From assembly GCA_015487235.1 (NCBI GenBank), contig WFQC01000032.1, positions 1-34,563 of the forward strand: a stretch of DNA of 34,563 bases, written 5' to 3'. Numbering within the stretch: position 1 is the stretch's first letter; each line of letters begins with the position of its first letter. Positions 7,932 through 16,069 of the stretch are shown here, piece after piece. Both the position numbers and the translations under genes were made by a program. The notes beneath the pieces were generated by a model. That model made no database searches and had not been told where the DNA came from. It worked only from the letters and a program-made list of their open reading frames with translations. This DNA comes from Alteromonadaceae bacterium (lineage in GTDB: Bacteria > Pseudomonadota > Gammaproteobacteria > Enterobacterales > Alteromonadaceae).

Positions 7932-10409
7932 TTACTGTACTAACATTACGGCACTAGCGAGCACGGCGGCACAGCTAGATTTAGCGATAGTTCGAGTGCG
8001 CTCAGCATTACAATTAGCACCACAGCTTGAGAGCTTGGTTATTAAGGCATCGAGCTCTGTCGCTACAGTCGCTTTATCGGGCTGTGTGGTTGGGGCTAAT
8101 GGCATTAAACGATTAAGTAATGGGGTAATAAAATTGGTTCTTCCTGTGCTGTCAAAGGCGTTAGCCGGTGGTTGAGAAAAATCAACCGCAGGAAACCAAG
8201 TTGCGCGTAAAGTGCTATCTTCAATCGCACTATCGCAATAGGCTATGGCTAGCTGTGTTATGCCCATTTGTTGCGCGGAAATAAAGGTTTCTATATTTTC
8301 TAAGCTAGGTAATTGCTGTTTTACCAGTTGAAAGGTTGAGAACACTTTATTATTCGCTTGATTTACACCCGTGAGTTCACTCATGCTGGCATTTATTTCA
8401 GCAAAATTTCGAATACCAATTTTAGGGCTATCACTGGTAGCAGGTAATTCTTCAGGAGGGGTAAAGGTTGCAGGTACAACCACATTTTGGTGTTCGCCCA
8501 ATTGTTCAAAAGTTAAGAAGAACTCATCGGTATTAATGCCTTTTTCAATGGCAATGATAGTACCAAGTGACGAAATAGCTAAGGGGCTACTAATATCAAC
8601 CTCACTGGTGAGTGTTAAGGCTAAATTCGCATAAGATTGTCCTTGTGGGCTTTCTTTACCGTTTAAGCCAATACGCATTTTTTTGATAGTTAATGCTTGC
8701 GGTAAACTTAAACCATCGAGGTTAACAATAGTAGGGTTGATAAATAAGTAACTGTAATTGTCAAACTGACTTACTTCAAAAACAATATAAGTATTTGCAA
8801 GGTTGATCAGCTCGCTAATCGAGAACAATAAAAAGAATTTCTCACCAACACCAACATCATAATTTTGCTGTATTTGTTCTTGAGTTAAGGCGCGATTAAA
8901 AATAGCCAATAAACGAATATTGCCTTGCCAAACATAATTATTTGAGGCTTCTCGCCCCAAAATTAACGCATAAGTATCATCCCATGAGGCGAGTGGTGAA
9001 GTATCTTCATCAACAATATCAATTAGTTGTCCATTAACATAAATTTTTCGCCCTTCACTGGCTGAAAAGGTAATAACCACATGCTGCAAACTTGCTTGTA
9101 ATACTTCTTCAGCATCAGGAGTACTTAACATCGGTTCTCCATTGGTTGAGGTATTTTGCATACGTAACATAAAATCGTAATTGTATTGGGTTTGCCCTAA
9201 GGTGAAATTACGATCGTTATCGCCCGCTGAATAAGAAATAATACGCGCAGGCCCTTCTTGCACAACATTATTGGGTGTAAGCCATGCTTCTACTGAAAAC
9301 TCACCCGTTGCAGTTATTAAATCATGTATTTTTTTGCTGTTAGCTGTACTTGCTTGTGCTTTACCGTTGATAAAATTAAGCCCCCAGCTACTTAGCCATT
9401 CTACATTGCCAGATAAAGTTAAATTGGCAGCAGGCGATATTCCTGATGTATCATAGGCTGTTGTGCCTGTACCTGTTTTAAATTGATACAGGGCAATAAC
9501 ATCAGACTCAAAACGGCCACCACTTGAGGCAACAATACCATCACTTAAACGTAATGATTTTGAAACCACCATATTCTCATCAATAATATCTAACGGTAAA
9601 CTATCACTAAAGGCTTGAATGGCATTTTCAAATTCATTACTGTTGGCTTGGCAGTCACTCCAGCAATTATGAAATTCATTACGCAACCTAACCACTAAGC
9701 GTGATTGAGCAGTATTATCAAGGTTAATTACTCGCTTGGCGGCTTCATAAGCATCGTCAATATTATCGCTAGCAAAAAAGGGTGATTGTGCTGTACTTGA
9801 TGACTCATTATGACAAGCTGAACAATATTCTTCAGTTAAGGGATAAATGGTTTCAGAAAATAAGGTGCTGTTATTAGGAAAATTTTTACTTGCGCCTACG
9901 TCTCTGATCACCGGTGGGCTTAACTCAATGGTGTTAACCGTACTTACGCGCTCATCAGCCCAAAGCTTAATCCATTGAGTCATGGTTTCTGCACATGCTT
10001 GATCACTGTCTAACCAACAATTGTGACCACCAGCGACCTTAGTCACTAAGCGAGATTCATCGGGGTTTGTTAAACTGACCAAAGGATTGGTTGCTGCATA
10101 AGCATCATTTACATCATTTCTACTTGCAAAATAGGGCGCTTGAATTCCTTCGGTATGACAAGCTCCACATTTATCACTGGTTGAAATATTGTCCCATAGA
10201 GCGGTTTTATATTTTTGTATATCTTCTGTTTTAGGGGCTGGGCCTGTATATTGTGGTGTTTGTATATCTTGTTGTGCAGGTGGCTGTGTTTTAACTTCGG
10301 AACCACCACAGCTTATAACGAGTAAAGTTAAACAGCCAAGCAAGCACAATTTTATGTGTGAGAAAGCTTTGTTAGTAACATTAAACTGAGTTGATAATAA
10401 CCACATCAT
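7932..10409 (-). CDS. Lipoprotein with two tandem haem-c modules and a LamG domain
   Basis: An 825-aa exported lipoprotein: hydrophobic signal followed by lipobox VISC (C34). Haem-binding motifs are CGACH (81-85) and CSACH (196-200). Each is followed at similar spacing by FASxxxxxDAY, SRLV and HNCW, so the two modules are a tandem duplication. Around residues 300-520 a LamG/concanavalin-like fold is suggested by FSVEAWLTPNN, HVVITFS, KIYVNGQLID, GNIRLLAIFNRALTQEQIQ. The C-terminus is Cys-rich. It begins in TAATG, overlapping the upstream stop by one base, so translation is probably coupled. Likely an envelope or surface electron carrier with a carbohydrate- or protein-binding domain. Substrate unknown. 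Confidence 0.72.
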   Translation of the reverse strand: MMWLLSTQFNVTNKAFSHIKLCLLGCLTLLVISCGGSEVKTQPPAQQDIQTPQYTGPAPKTEDIQKYKTALWDNISTSDKCGACHTEGIQAPYFASRNDVNDAYAATNPLVSLTNPDESRLVTKVAGGHNCWLDSDQACAETMTQWIKLWADERVSTVNTIELSPPVIRDVGASKNFPNNSTLFSETIYPLTEEYCSACHNESSSTAQSPFFASDNIDDAYEAAKRVINLDNTAQSRLVVRLRNEFHNCWSDCQANSNEFENAIQAFSDSLPLDIIDENMVVSKSLRLSDGIVASSGGRFESDVIALYQFKTGTGTTAYDTSGISPAANLTLSGNVEWLSSWGLNFINGKAQASTANSKKIHDLITATGEFSVEAWLTPNNVVQEGPARIISYSAGDNDRNFTLGQTQYNYDFMLRMQNTSTNGEPMLSTPDAEEVLQASLQHVVITFSASEGRKIYVNGQLIDIVDEDTSPLASWDDTYALILGREASNNYVWQGNIRLLAIFNRALTQEQIQQNYDVGVGEKFFLLFSISELINLANTYIVFEVSQFDNYSYLFINPTIVNLDGLSLPQALTIKKMRIGLNGKESPQGQSYANLALTLTSEVDISSPLAISSLGTIIAIEKGINTDEFFLTFEQLGEHQNVVVPATFTPPEELPATSDSPKIGIRNFAEINASMSELTGVNQANNKVFSTFQLVKQQLPSLENIETFISAQQMGITQLAIAYCDSAIEDSTLRATWFPAVDFSQPPANAFDSTGRTNFITPLLNRLMPLAPTTQPDKATVATELDALITKLSSCGANCNAERTRTIAKSSCAAVLASAVMLVQ

Positions 10410-11665
10410 TATTCTCCCATGCAGTAGTTACCAACTTCAGCAAAAACGCGCTTTAATTGATAATTATTTTGTTTAAAACTGGCGGTAATATTATTGATTG
10501 CAGTTAAATCGGCATTTGATTCAGCAGGCCTTAAACAGACTGCTTTAAACACTTTTTTAACCTGACATTGAGCAAAAGCTTCACTATTGGCTAATTCTTC
10601 ACCTAAAGATTTCATGCCTTGACCTTTACCAGGTAAGTTTGTGTCCCAACCTAACTTTTGATTAATGCCTTGTCGCCAATAATTTTCCCATTGGTCATCA
10701 GGTGTTATATAACCAAAAGGAAAACTTGTGGCATTCTTATGATATTTTGCTTGAACCCTTAAGCCTGTTTTTGCGTCAATCATGCCTTCACTGTTGTAGG
10801 TTATAGCGCCTTGTTCTCCGGTTGGATCATTGTCTTGATCAAATTGATAGTCATAATAAGCAAATGCTTGCGCTAAAGGATCCATGCCTGTATGACAGGC
10901 AGAGCAGTTATTGATAAATAAACGGCTATCTCCACCAGGGCTGCGACTAACATCTTGGCGAATACGATCTGTTGGTAAGCTATTGTCTTTTAACGGTTCT
11001 AAATCGGTGCACAGATGGTTCATTAACGTAAAACGTAGCATGGCACGGTTAGTACCTAAGTAAAAAAAGGCTTTAGCAGCAGCGCGTGAGGTTAAAACGC
11101 CTGCTGTTGCGCTAGCAGGCAAACCATTTAAGCTTGATTGAGGCGTTGCCACTAAATTATCAGCTAGATTAATAAACTGATCTGCTAAGGCTTGATAATG
11201 GGCATTATTGTTTTTGTTATAAGCAGGAAGCCCCAAATCACTCTTGCCAACATAGGTGAGATCAGCCTGTAAGATTTGCCTAAAATCAATATCATCGCGC
11301 ACCATACCAATAATGGTTGCACTATAATCATTGAGTTCTGCAAAAATATCTTGTTCTTTATTTGTCCAAGGTGCGGCGAATAATTTTAATGTGGTGGAAT
11401 AGAAATGCGGGTTTTCCATGGCTTTATAAGCGGCAGCAATAGGTTGGTTATTATTGAGTAGCGTAACCATTTCATTGAGTGTGCTTTGTGAGGGAGGAAC
11501 CCCAACAAGGCGATCATGTAACTGCTTAGCTTGCTCTAATGTTGATGCATTACTGTGTAGCGATATAGCGAATAAAACAATAAGACTATTAATAAGAATA
11601 ATGTTATTAACTAGCGTCTTAATCCTTAATTTTATACCTTTATGGTATTGGTTTGACACCCTCAT
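10409..11665 (-). CDS. Exported monohaem cytochrome, DUF1588/DUF1585-like
   Basis: A 418-aa protein with an N-terminal hydrophobic segment (about residues 18-37) acting as signal peptide. One haem-c motif, CSACH (254-258), lies in NNCSACHTGMDPLAQAFAYY, the pattern of planctomycete-type cytochromes (DUF1588: Cys-x-x-Cys-His-x-x-x-Asp-Pro followed by an aromatic stretch). The C-terminal part (SEAFAQCQVKKVFKAVCLRP and later a Tyr-x-Leu-Lys-Arg-Val-Phe segment) resembles DUF1585. It is the first gene of the minus-strand operon and has a strong ribosome-binding site (AAGGAGG, complement of 11671-11677). DUF1588 proteins usually occur beside DUF1501 proteins, as here. Confidence 0.68.
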   Translation of the reverse strand: MRVSNQYHKGIKLRIKTLVNNIILINSLIVLFAISLHSNASTLEQAKQLHDRLVGVPPSQSTLNEMVTLLNNNQPIAAAYKAMENPHFYSTTLKLFAAPWTNKEQDIFAELNDYSATIIGMVRDDIDFRQILQADLTYVGKSDLGLPAYNKNNNAHYQALADQFINLADNLVATPQSSLNGLPASATAGVLTSRAAAKAFFYLGTNRAMLRFTLMNHLCTDLEPLKDNSLPTDRIRQDVSRSPGGDSRLFINNCSACHTGMDPLAQAFAYYDYQFDQDNDPTGEQGAITYNSEGMIDAKTGLRVQAKYHKNATSFPFGYITPDDQWENYWRQGINQKLGWDTNLPGKGQGMKSLGEELANSEAFAQCQVKKVFKAVCLRPAESNADLTAINNITASFKQNNYQLKRVFAEVGNYCMGE

Positions 11666-11840
11666 ACGACCTCCTTGAAGATGCTTTGCTATTTAAATTA
11701 GTTAAAATAATCTATAGCTAAACATGAAAGATTAGTGTATAGATTGTTTATTAAATGAGCAAATGCATTTTTTACGCACCTTCTTTTTGATATTTTTTTT
11801 GCTAAAAATCACAAAAAGACTTGCTGAAAGTTTGCAGTTA

Positions 11841-11859
11841 GATAATGATAATGTCAAAC
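11841..11859 (+). promoter_or_regulatory. Fur-box-like sequence
   Basis: GATAATGATAATGTCAAAC at 11841-11859 contains two perfect GATAAT hexamers and matches 14 of 19 positions of the classical Fur consensus GATAATGATAATCATTATC. The third, inverted hexamer is poor. Its location between two operons encoding haem proteins makes iron control plausible, but a weak third hexamer in AT-rich DNA can arise by chance. Confidence 0.35.
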
Positions 11860-11931
11860 AGTAATAGTTTTTATTTGACCTTATGATAAAAATCTGTTGC
11901 TCTTTAATGGTAAAATAAAGTGCGTTAATTG

Positions 11932-11954
11932 TTTGATAAGTGATATTTATCAAA
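11932..11954 (+). promoter_or_regulatory. Perfect 8-bp inverted repeat before the ribosome-binding site
   Basis: TTTGATAA (11932-11939) and TTATCAAA (11947-11954) are exact inverted repeats separated by 7 bases. They end 7 bp before the AGGGA ribosome-binding site (11962-11966) of the HzsA-related gene. The element could be an operator or, if transcribed, an AU-rich 5'-leader hairpin. The half-sites TTGAT/ATCAA recall FNR/CRP-type sites, but the spacing is too wide for those. Confidence 0.5.
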
Positions 11955-11975
11955 TAGATGTCAGGGAATGGTGAC

Positions 11976-14663
11976 ATGAATCCGAAGTTAAGTTGTAGCG
12001 GAGTTGTGCTTGTAATACTTCTACTTACAGGCTGCAATGTAAAATCAGAAACAGAAGTCGATAAAACTGATCCGGTATTAGTTGAATATCCTGTTGTTTA
12101 TATTGAAAGAAATGTTGTTGTTAATGAAAATAACAATCAACAAGCTCGTTTTTCTGTTCGAGACCCCTTTATTTTTAACCCCGGCGCAAACCTCCTTATC
12201 AAGAATAATGCTTTTGCAGACACACCGAGTTTAAACCTTACTGAGAACCTTTTTGGGGTTGATGAATTAGGTAATCCACTCCCTTTTGATATTCGTGATC
12301 TCATTGTTTCAGATGATGGCCAAGCGTTGTTAATGTCTATTAGGGCGCCTGAGATAGCTGGCGTTGATGAAAATGAGCAACCAACGTGGAATATTTGGCA
12401 TTATCAACGTAGTACAAAAACGTTAACGCGTGTGATCAGCGACGATATTATTGCAGAGCAGGGGCATGATCTTATGCCAGCTTTTTTACCTGATGGACGC
12501 ATTATTTTTGCCTCAACAAGACAAAAAAAATCACGTGCTATATTACTTGATGAAGGCAAACCTCAATATACAGGGTTGAATGAACGTATGAATATTCCAG
12601 CCCTGAATATTCATATTATGCAAGCTGACGGTACTAATATTAAACAACTTACCTTCAATCTCAGCCATGATTTTTATCCGTTAGTGTTACAAAATGGTCA
12701 TATTTTGTATAGCCGTTGGGATGCTATGGGCGGCAATGATCGCATCAGTTTATATCAAATGCGCCCTGATGGTACTGAGAATCAATTAGTTTTTGGCTGG
12801 CACTCACAGCAATTAGCAAGTGAACAAGGTGTAGATAACCTTGATTATATTAAAGCGCAGCAAATGCCTAACGGTGATATTTTATTACTTTTTTCAGCAA
12901 GAGAAGAAAGTGAATACCAAAAACGCCCAGTCGTGATTAATATTCAAGACTACATTGATAATAACCGCACTATTGATGGCGTAGAAAGTAGTACAGAAGC
13001 GTTAAGTTTATTATTTAATAACAATACATTTAACTTTGATTTTTCAGAAAATATTAATACTTCAGGGCGGTTAAGCCATTTATTTATTTTACCTGATGCA
13101 AGTGAACGTTACTTATTTACTTGGGATCTTTGTCGCGTGGTTTTTGCTGGTGAAATTAAAGCTTGTGGGCAACTTAGCGCTGAACAATTAGCTGATGAAA
13201 ATACTAGTTATGCGCCCCCTTTTTATGAATTATGGCTATATAATGCCAAAGAAAATACCCAGCAATTAGTCGCTACAACAACGACAGGAAAAATACTAAC
13301 CGAAGCTGTGGTTATGCAAGAGAATGATTTTCCTCGTGAATTTATTGCTGATAAAGTTATTGGTAATGAGTTAGATGTTGAATTAAGTAATGAACAAGCA
13401 GCCGTTATTCATATTCGTAGTGTTTATGACTTTGATGGTGAAGACGTTACGCGCCAAGCCGACAATCCTGAAGGAATTGACCGTTTAAAAGATCCCAGCA
13501 GAACTCCTGCTGCTGCGTTACCTGCACGCTTTTTACGTTTCGTTCGTGGCGTACCTATGCCGCCTGATGAGGTGCGAGATGTACAAAGAACTGATTTTGG
13601 TCGCAGTCGTAATCAATTAATGCGTGAAATCGTCGGTTATACGGTTATCCAACCTGACGGTTCAGTAAAAGTAAAAGTACCGGCGAATGTACCTTTAGCG
13701 ATCAGTGTGCTTGATGCTAACGGACAACGTATTGGAGGACGCCACCGTCAGTGGATCACTTTAAAAGCAGGTGAAACAATGGAATGTCATGGTTGCCACA
13801 CGCGTAATAGTGAATTACCGCACGGCCGACTGAGTGCGCAGTTACCCAGTATTAATCAAGGAGCATCAGGTGGAGAACCTTTTCCTAACACTACAACCGC
13901 TATTATTCCTACGCAAGGGCAAACAATGGCTGAAGCCGATGCTATGGTTAATGGAATAGCGGAGTTATCTGCCGATCTTCGCTATCAAGATATCTGGAGC
14001 AATCCAGCATTATCACCTTTAAATCCTCCACTGGAAATGCGTTATCAAGATTTACAAACACCACCACCTGTAGGGGCAGCCTGCTTTAATAAGTGGAATG
14101 CTTATTGCCGTTTACAAATTAATTATAAAGAGCATATTCAGCCATTATGGGAATTACCACGCTTAATTTTTGATGAAGTTACTGGTGAGTTGTTAGCGGA
14201 TAATACTTGCACTCGTTGTCATAGTAACACTAGTGTTGATGAACCTGTGAGAGTGCCTGCGGGGCAACTTGATTTAACTAATGTTCCCTCAACAGATGAA
14301 GCTGATCATTTAACAGGCTACCGAGAACTCTTTTTTAATGATTTTGAGCAAGAAGTTGTAGATGGCGTATTACGTGATAGGCTCGTCGAAGAGGTTGATG
14401 AAAACGGTAATATTGTTTATCAACGAGATGCAGAAGGCAATTTAATTTTAGATGAAAATGGTAACCCGATACCTGTTTTAGTGAGGGTTACCATTAATCC
14501 TATTTTATCTACAAATGGAGCGCGTGCTAGTCAGCAATTTTTCGACTTATTTAATCAGCCGAGTCATCAAAATATGCTCTCTAGCCATGAATTAAAACTG
14601 CTTAGTGAGTGGTTAGATATAGGCGCACAATATTACAACACGCCTTTTTACTCACAGGAATAA
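11976..14663 (+). CDS. HzsA-related dihaem surface lipoprotein with beta-propeller-like region
   Basis: About 895 aa from the ATG at 11976. An upstream ATG at 11958 is in frame, but AGGGA sits 9 bases before 11976, and from there the signal peptide and lipobox LTGC are standard. Residues 60-450 contain PD40/TolB-like propeller pieces (MPAFLPDGRIIFAST, IMQADGTNIKQLTFN, ILYSRWD). The following QPDGSVKVKVPANVPLAISV and GETMECHGCHTR, with haem motif CHGCH (604-608), resemble the hydrazine synthase alpha-subunit family. A second motif, CTRCH, is at 745-749. HzsA-related proteins are common outside anammox bacteria, so no hydrazine chemistry is implied. First gene of the long operon. An acidic DENGN-type repeat lies in the C-terminal part. 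Confidence 0.72.
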   Translation: MNPKLSCSGVVLVILLLTGCNVKSETEVDKTDPVLVEYPVVYIERNVVVNENNNQQARFSVRDPFIFNPGANLLIKNNAFADTPSLNLTENLFGVDELGNPLPFDIRDLIVSDDGQALLMSIRAPEIAGVDENEQPTWNIWHYQRSTKTLTRVISDDIIAEQGHDLMPAFLPDGRIIFASTRQKKSRAILLDEGKPQYTGLNERMNIPALNIHIMQADGTNIKQLTFNLSHDFYPLVLQNGHILYSRWDAMGGNDRISLYQMRPDGTENQLVFGWHSQQLASEQGVDNLDYIKAQQMPNGDILLLFSAREESEYQKRPVVINIQDYIDNNRTIDGVESSTEALSLLFNNNTFNFDFSENINTSGRLSHLFILPDASERYLFTWDLCRVVFAGEIKACGQLSAEQLADENTSYAPPFYELWLYNAKENTQQLVATTTTGKILTEAVVMQENDFPREFIADKVIGNELDVELSNEQAAVIHIRSVYDFDGEDVTRQADNPEGIDRLKDPSRTPAAALPARFLRFVRGVPMPPDEVRDVQRTDFGRSRNQLMREIVGYTVIQPDGSVKVKVPANVPLAISVLDANGQRIGGRHRQWITLKAGETMECHGCHTRNSELPHGRLSAQLPSINQGASGGEPFPNTTTAIIPTQGQTMAEADAMVNGIAELSADLRYQDIWSNPALSPLNPPLEMRYQDLQTPPPVGAACFNKWNAYCRLQINYKEHIQPLWELPRLIFDEVTGELLADNTCTRCHSNTSVDEPVRVPAGQLDLTNVPSTDEADHLTGYRELFFNDFEQEVVDGVLRDRLVEEVDENGNIVYQRDAEGNLILDENGNPIPVLVRVTINPILSTNGARASQQFFDLFNQPSHQNMLSSHELKLLSEWLDIGAQYYNTPFYSQE

Positions 14664-14671
14664 CGATCCTT

Positions 14672-15430
14672 ATGGCTATTTTTCTCTCATTTCGTCGCGT
14701 GGCTTTAACCTTATTTTGCTTATTGAGCTTAATCGCTAAAGCAGATGACAATAAAGTGAATGATAATATTTTGCTTACCATTGAGGTGAGCTATATAGAA
14801 TTACATTCTGGCCCTGCGGTTGGCTATCCCGTTATTTATGTTATTGAAAAAGGTGAACAAGTTGAAGTGCTGCTCAAACGCACTCGTTGGCTAAAAATTA
14901 AAGATAAGCGTGGCAATATTGGTTGGTTGTCACAAAATGAATTATTAGGGCTTAGTCATCAAGGCAAAGCTATTGCCCAACAAAATTATAGCGAAGAAGA
15001 TTTTTTTCAAAGAGACGTTGAAGCAGGCATTATGTATGGTGATTTTGAAGGCAGTAATTTTTATAACTTATCATTAGGCTATGCTTTTACAGATGTTTTT
15101 AGCAGTGAAATTTTAGCCGGTAAAGCCCTTGGTAATATCGCCAACAGTGATATATATGAAGCAATGCTCATCAGTCAATTATTGCCAGAGTATTTTGTTA
15201 TTCCTTATGTTGGTATTGGTGCGGGTATTATTAATACTAAACCGCATAGCATATTGGCTGATGCTAAAAATAGGCAAAATACGCTGATAAGTGCAGCGGT
15301 TGGTTTAAAGTATCATTTAGCCCGTAATTTTTTATTACGAGCTGAATACAAGTATTCACTGGTTTTAACAGACCGCAATGAGAATGAAGAGATTAAAGTA
15401 TGGAAATTAGGCTTCAGCATATTTTTTTAA
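14672..15430 (+). CDS. Outer-membrane beta-barrel protein with N-terminal SH3b domain
   Basis: A 252-aa exported protein. The ATG at 14672 is preferred over an upstream ATG at 14609 (inside the preceding gene) because it gives a compact signal peptide (MAIFLSFRRVALTLFCLLSL, cleavage near AKA) and has AGGAA upstream. After the signal, a bacterial SH3 domain is visible: IELHSGPAVGYPVIYVIEKG followed by WLKIKDKRGNIGWLS. The C-terminal part (about residues 105-252) alternates polar and aromatic residues and ends in SIFF, as in small outer-membrane barrels. The SH3b part could bind peptidoglycan or a partner protein. The next gene overlaps its end by 31 bp. Confidence 0.68.
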   Translation: MAIFLSFRRVALTLFCLLSLIAKADDNKVNDNILLTIEVSYIELHSGPAVGYPVIYVIEKGEQVEVLLKRTRWLKIKDKRGNIGWLSQNELLGLSHQGKAIAQQNYSEEDFFQRDVEAGIMYGDFEGSNFYNLSLGYAFTDVFSSEILAGKALGNIANSDIYEAMLISQLLPEYFVIPYVGIGAGIINTKPHSILADAKNRQNTLISAAVGLKYHLARNFLLRAEYKYSLVLTDRNENEEIKVWKLGFSIFF

Positions 15431-16047
15431 CGGTTTTTATGATGTTCGGTGCTTCTTTCAGTTTTTTGAGTTATAGCCAAGAAACAGAGCAAACGCCGCC
15501 AATTAAAATCGAAATAGAACAAAGACAAGTCATTGAAGATGTACTTGATGATGAAAATTTTGAAGTTGGCTTGCAAACAGGTTTACTTTCTATCGAAGAT
15601 TTCGAGAGTAATTTATGGCTTAGTGCGCATGTTGCTTACCATATTTCAGAGTCTTTTTACGCTAAAGCATTGTATGCGCGCTCAAAGGGCGGAAATACCA
15701 GTTTTGAGCAATTAGCTAATGTACCTCCGTTGTTAACCGATGCAGAAAGAGACTTTACCTATTATGGTTTAAATATTGGTTATAACTTAATGCCAGGTGA
15801 AGTATTTTTAGCGCGAGATTTTGCTTTTAACAGTGTATTTTCAATTGAGCTTGGTGCGGGTACCACGCAATTTACAGGTGATGATTTATTTACCTTAAAT
15901 ACCAGTGCAAATTATCGTATTTTTTTAACTGATTGGATCACTTGGGACATAGGCATGAGTGATTATATTTTTGAAACCAAAATTACGGGTAAGGCAAAGG
16001 TAACGCACAACTTAGCTTTTACTACGGGCTTTGCTTTTTATTTTTAA
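15400..16047 (+). CDS. Small outer-membrane beta-barrel protein
   Basis: A 215-aa exported protein. The start at 15400 overlaps the preceding gene by 31 bp but is needed for a full signal peptide (MEIRLQHIFLTVFMMFGASF, cleavage near SYSQ-ETE); the next ATG at 15439 would leave almost no n-region. The mature protein has alternating amphipathic strands (FEVGLQTGLLSIEDFESNLW, FTYYGLNIGYNLMPGEVF) and ends in FAFYF, an outer-membrane sorting-type C-terminus. It looks like a partner or paralogue of the barrel half of the preceding protein, recalling paired barrels (GltA/GltB, NfsA/NfsB) in Myxococcus envelope machines. That link is inference. Confidence 0.66.
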   Translation: MEIRLQHIFLTVFMMFGASFSFLSYSQETEQTPPIKIEIEQRQVIEDVLDDENFEVGLQTGLLSIEDFESNLWLSAHVAYHISESFYAKALYARSKGGNTSFEQLANVPPLLTDAERDFTYYGLNIGYNLMPGEVFLARDFAFNSVFSIELGAGTTQFTGDDLFTLNTSANYRIFLTDWITWDIGMSDYIFETKITGKAKVTHNLAFTTGFAFYF

Positions 16048-16069
16048 ACGCCACATTTTATAGGACATA

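Larger units (their letters stand above)
11666..11975. other. Divergent intergenic region controlling both cytochrome operons
   Basis: This 310-bp AT-rich gap lies between the minus-strand operon (start 11665) and the long plus-strand operon (start 11976). It holds a Fur-box-like sequence near its middle and an inverted repeat close to the plus-strand start, both listed separately. I could not pick confident -35/-10 pairs: TTGACC at 11875-11880 lacks a good -10 at the right distance. The 101-codon minus-strand open frame crossing it looks spurious. Confidence 0.55.

Noticed and set aside
7906-8175. 89-codon plus-strand open frame antisense to the end of the LamG lipoprotein gene
   Set aside because: Antisense shadow of a real reading frame with no promoter or ribosome-binding site.
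11732-12037. 101-codon minus-strand open frame in the divergent intergenic region
   Set aside because: Low-complexity, Lys/Ile/Ser-rich composition, overlaps the start of the HzsA-related gene and covers the likely promoters.
11976-14663. Possible hydrazine synthase and anammox metabolism
   Set aside because: HzsA-related domains occur widely in non-anammox bacteria; there is no HzsB/HzsC or other anammox gene here.
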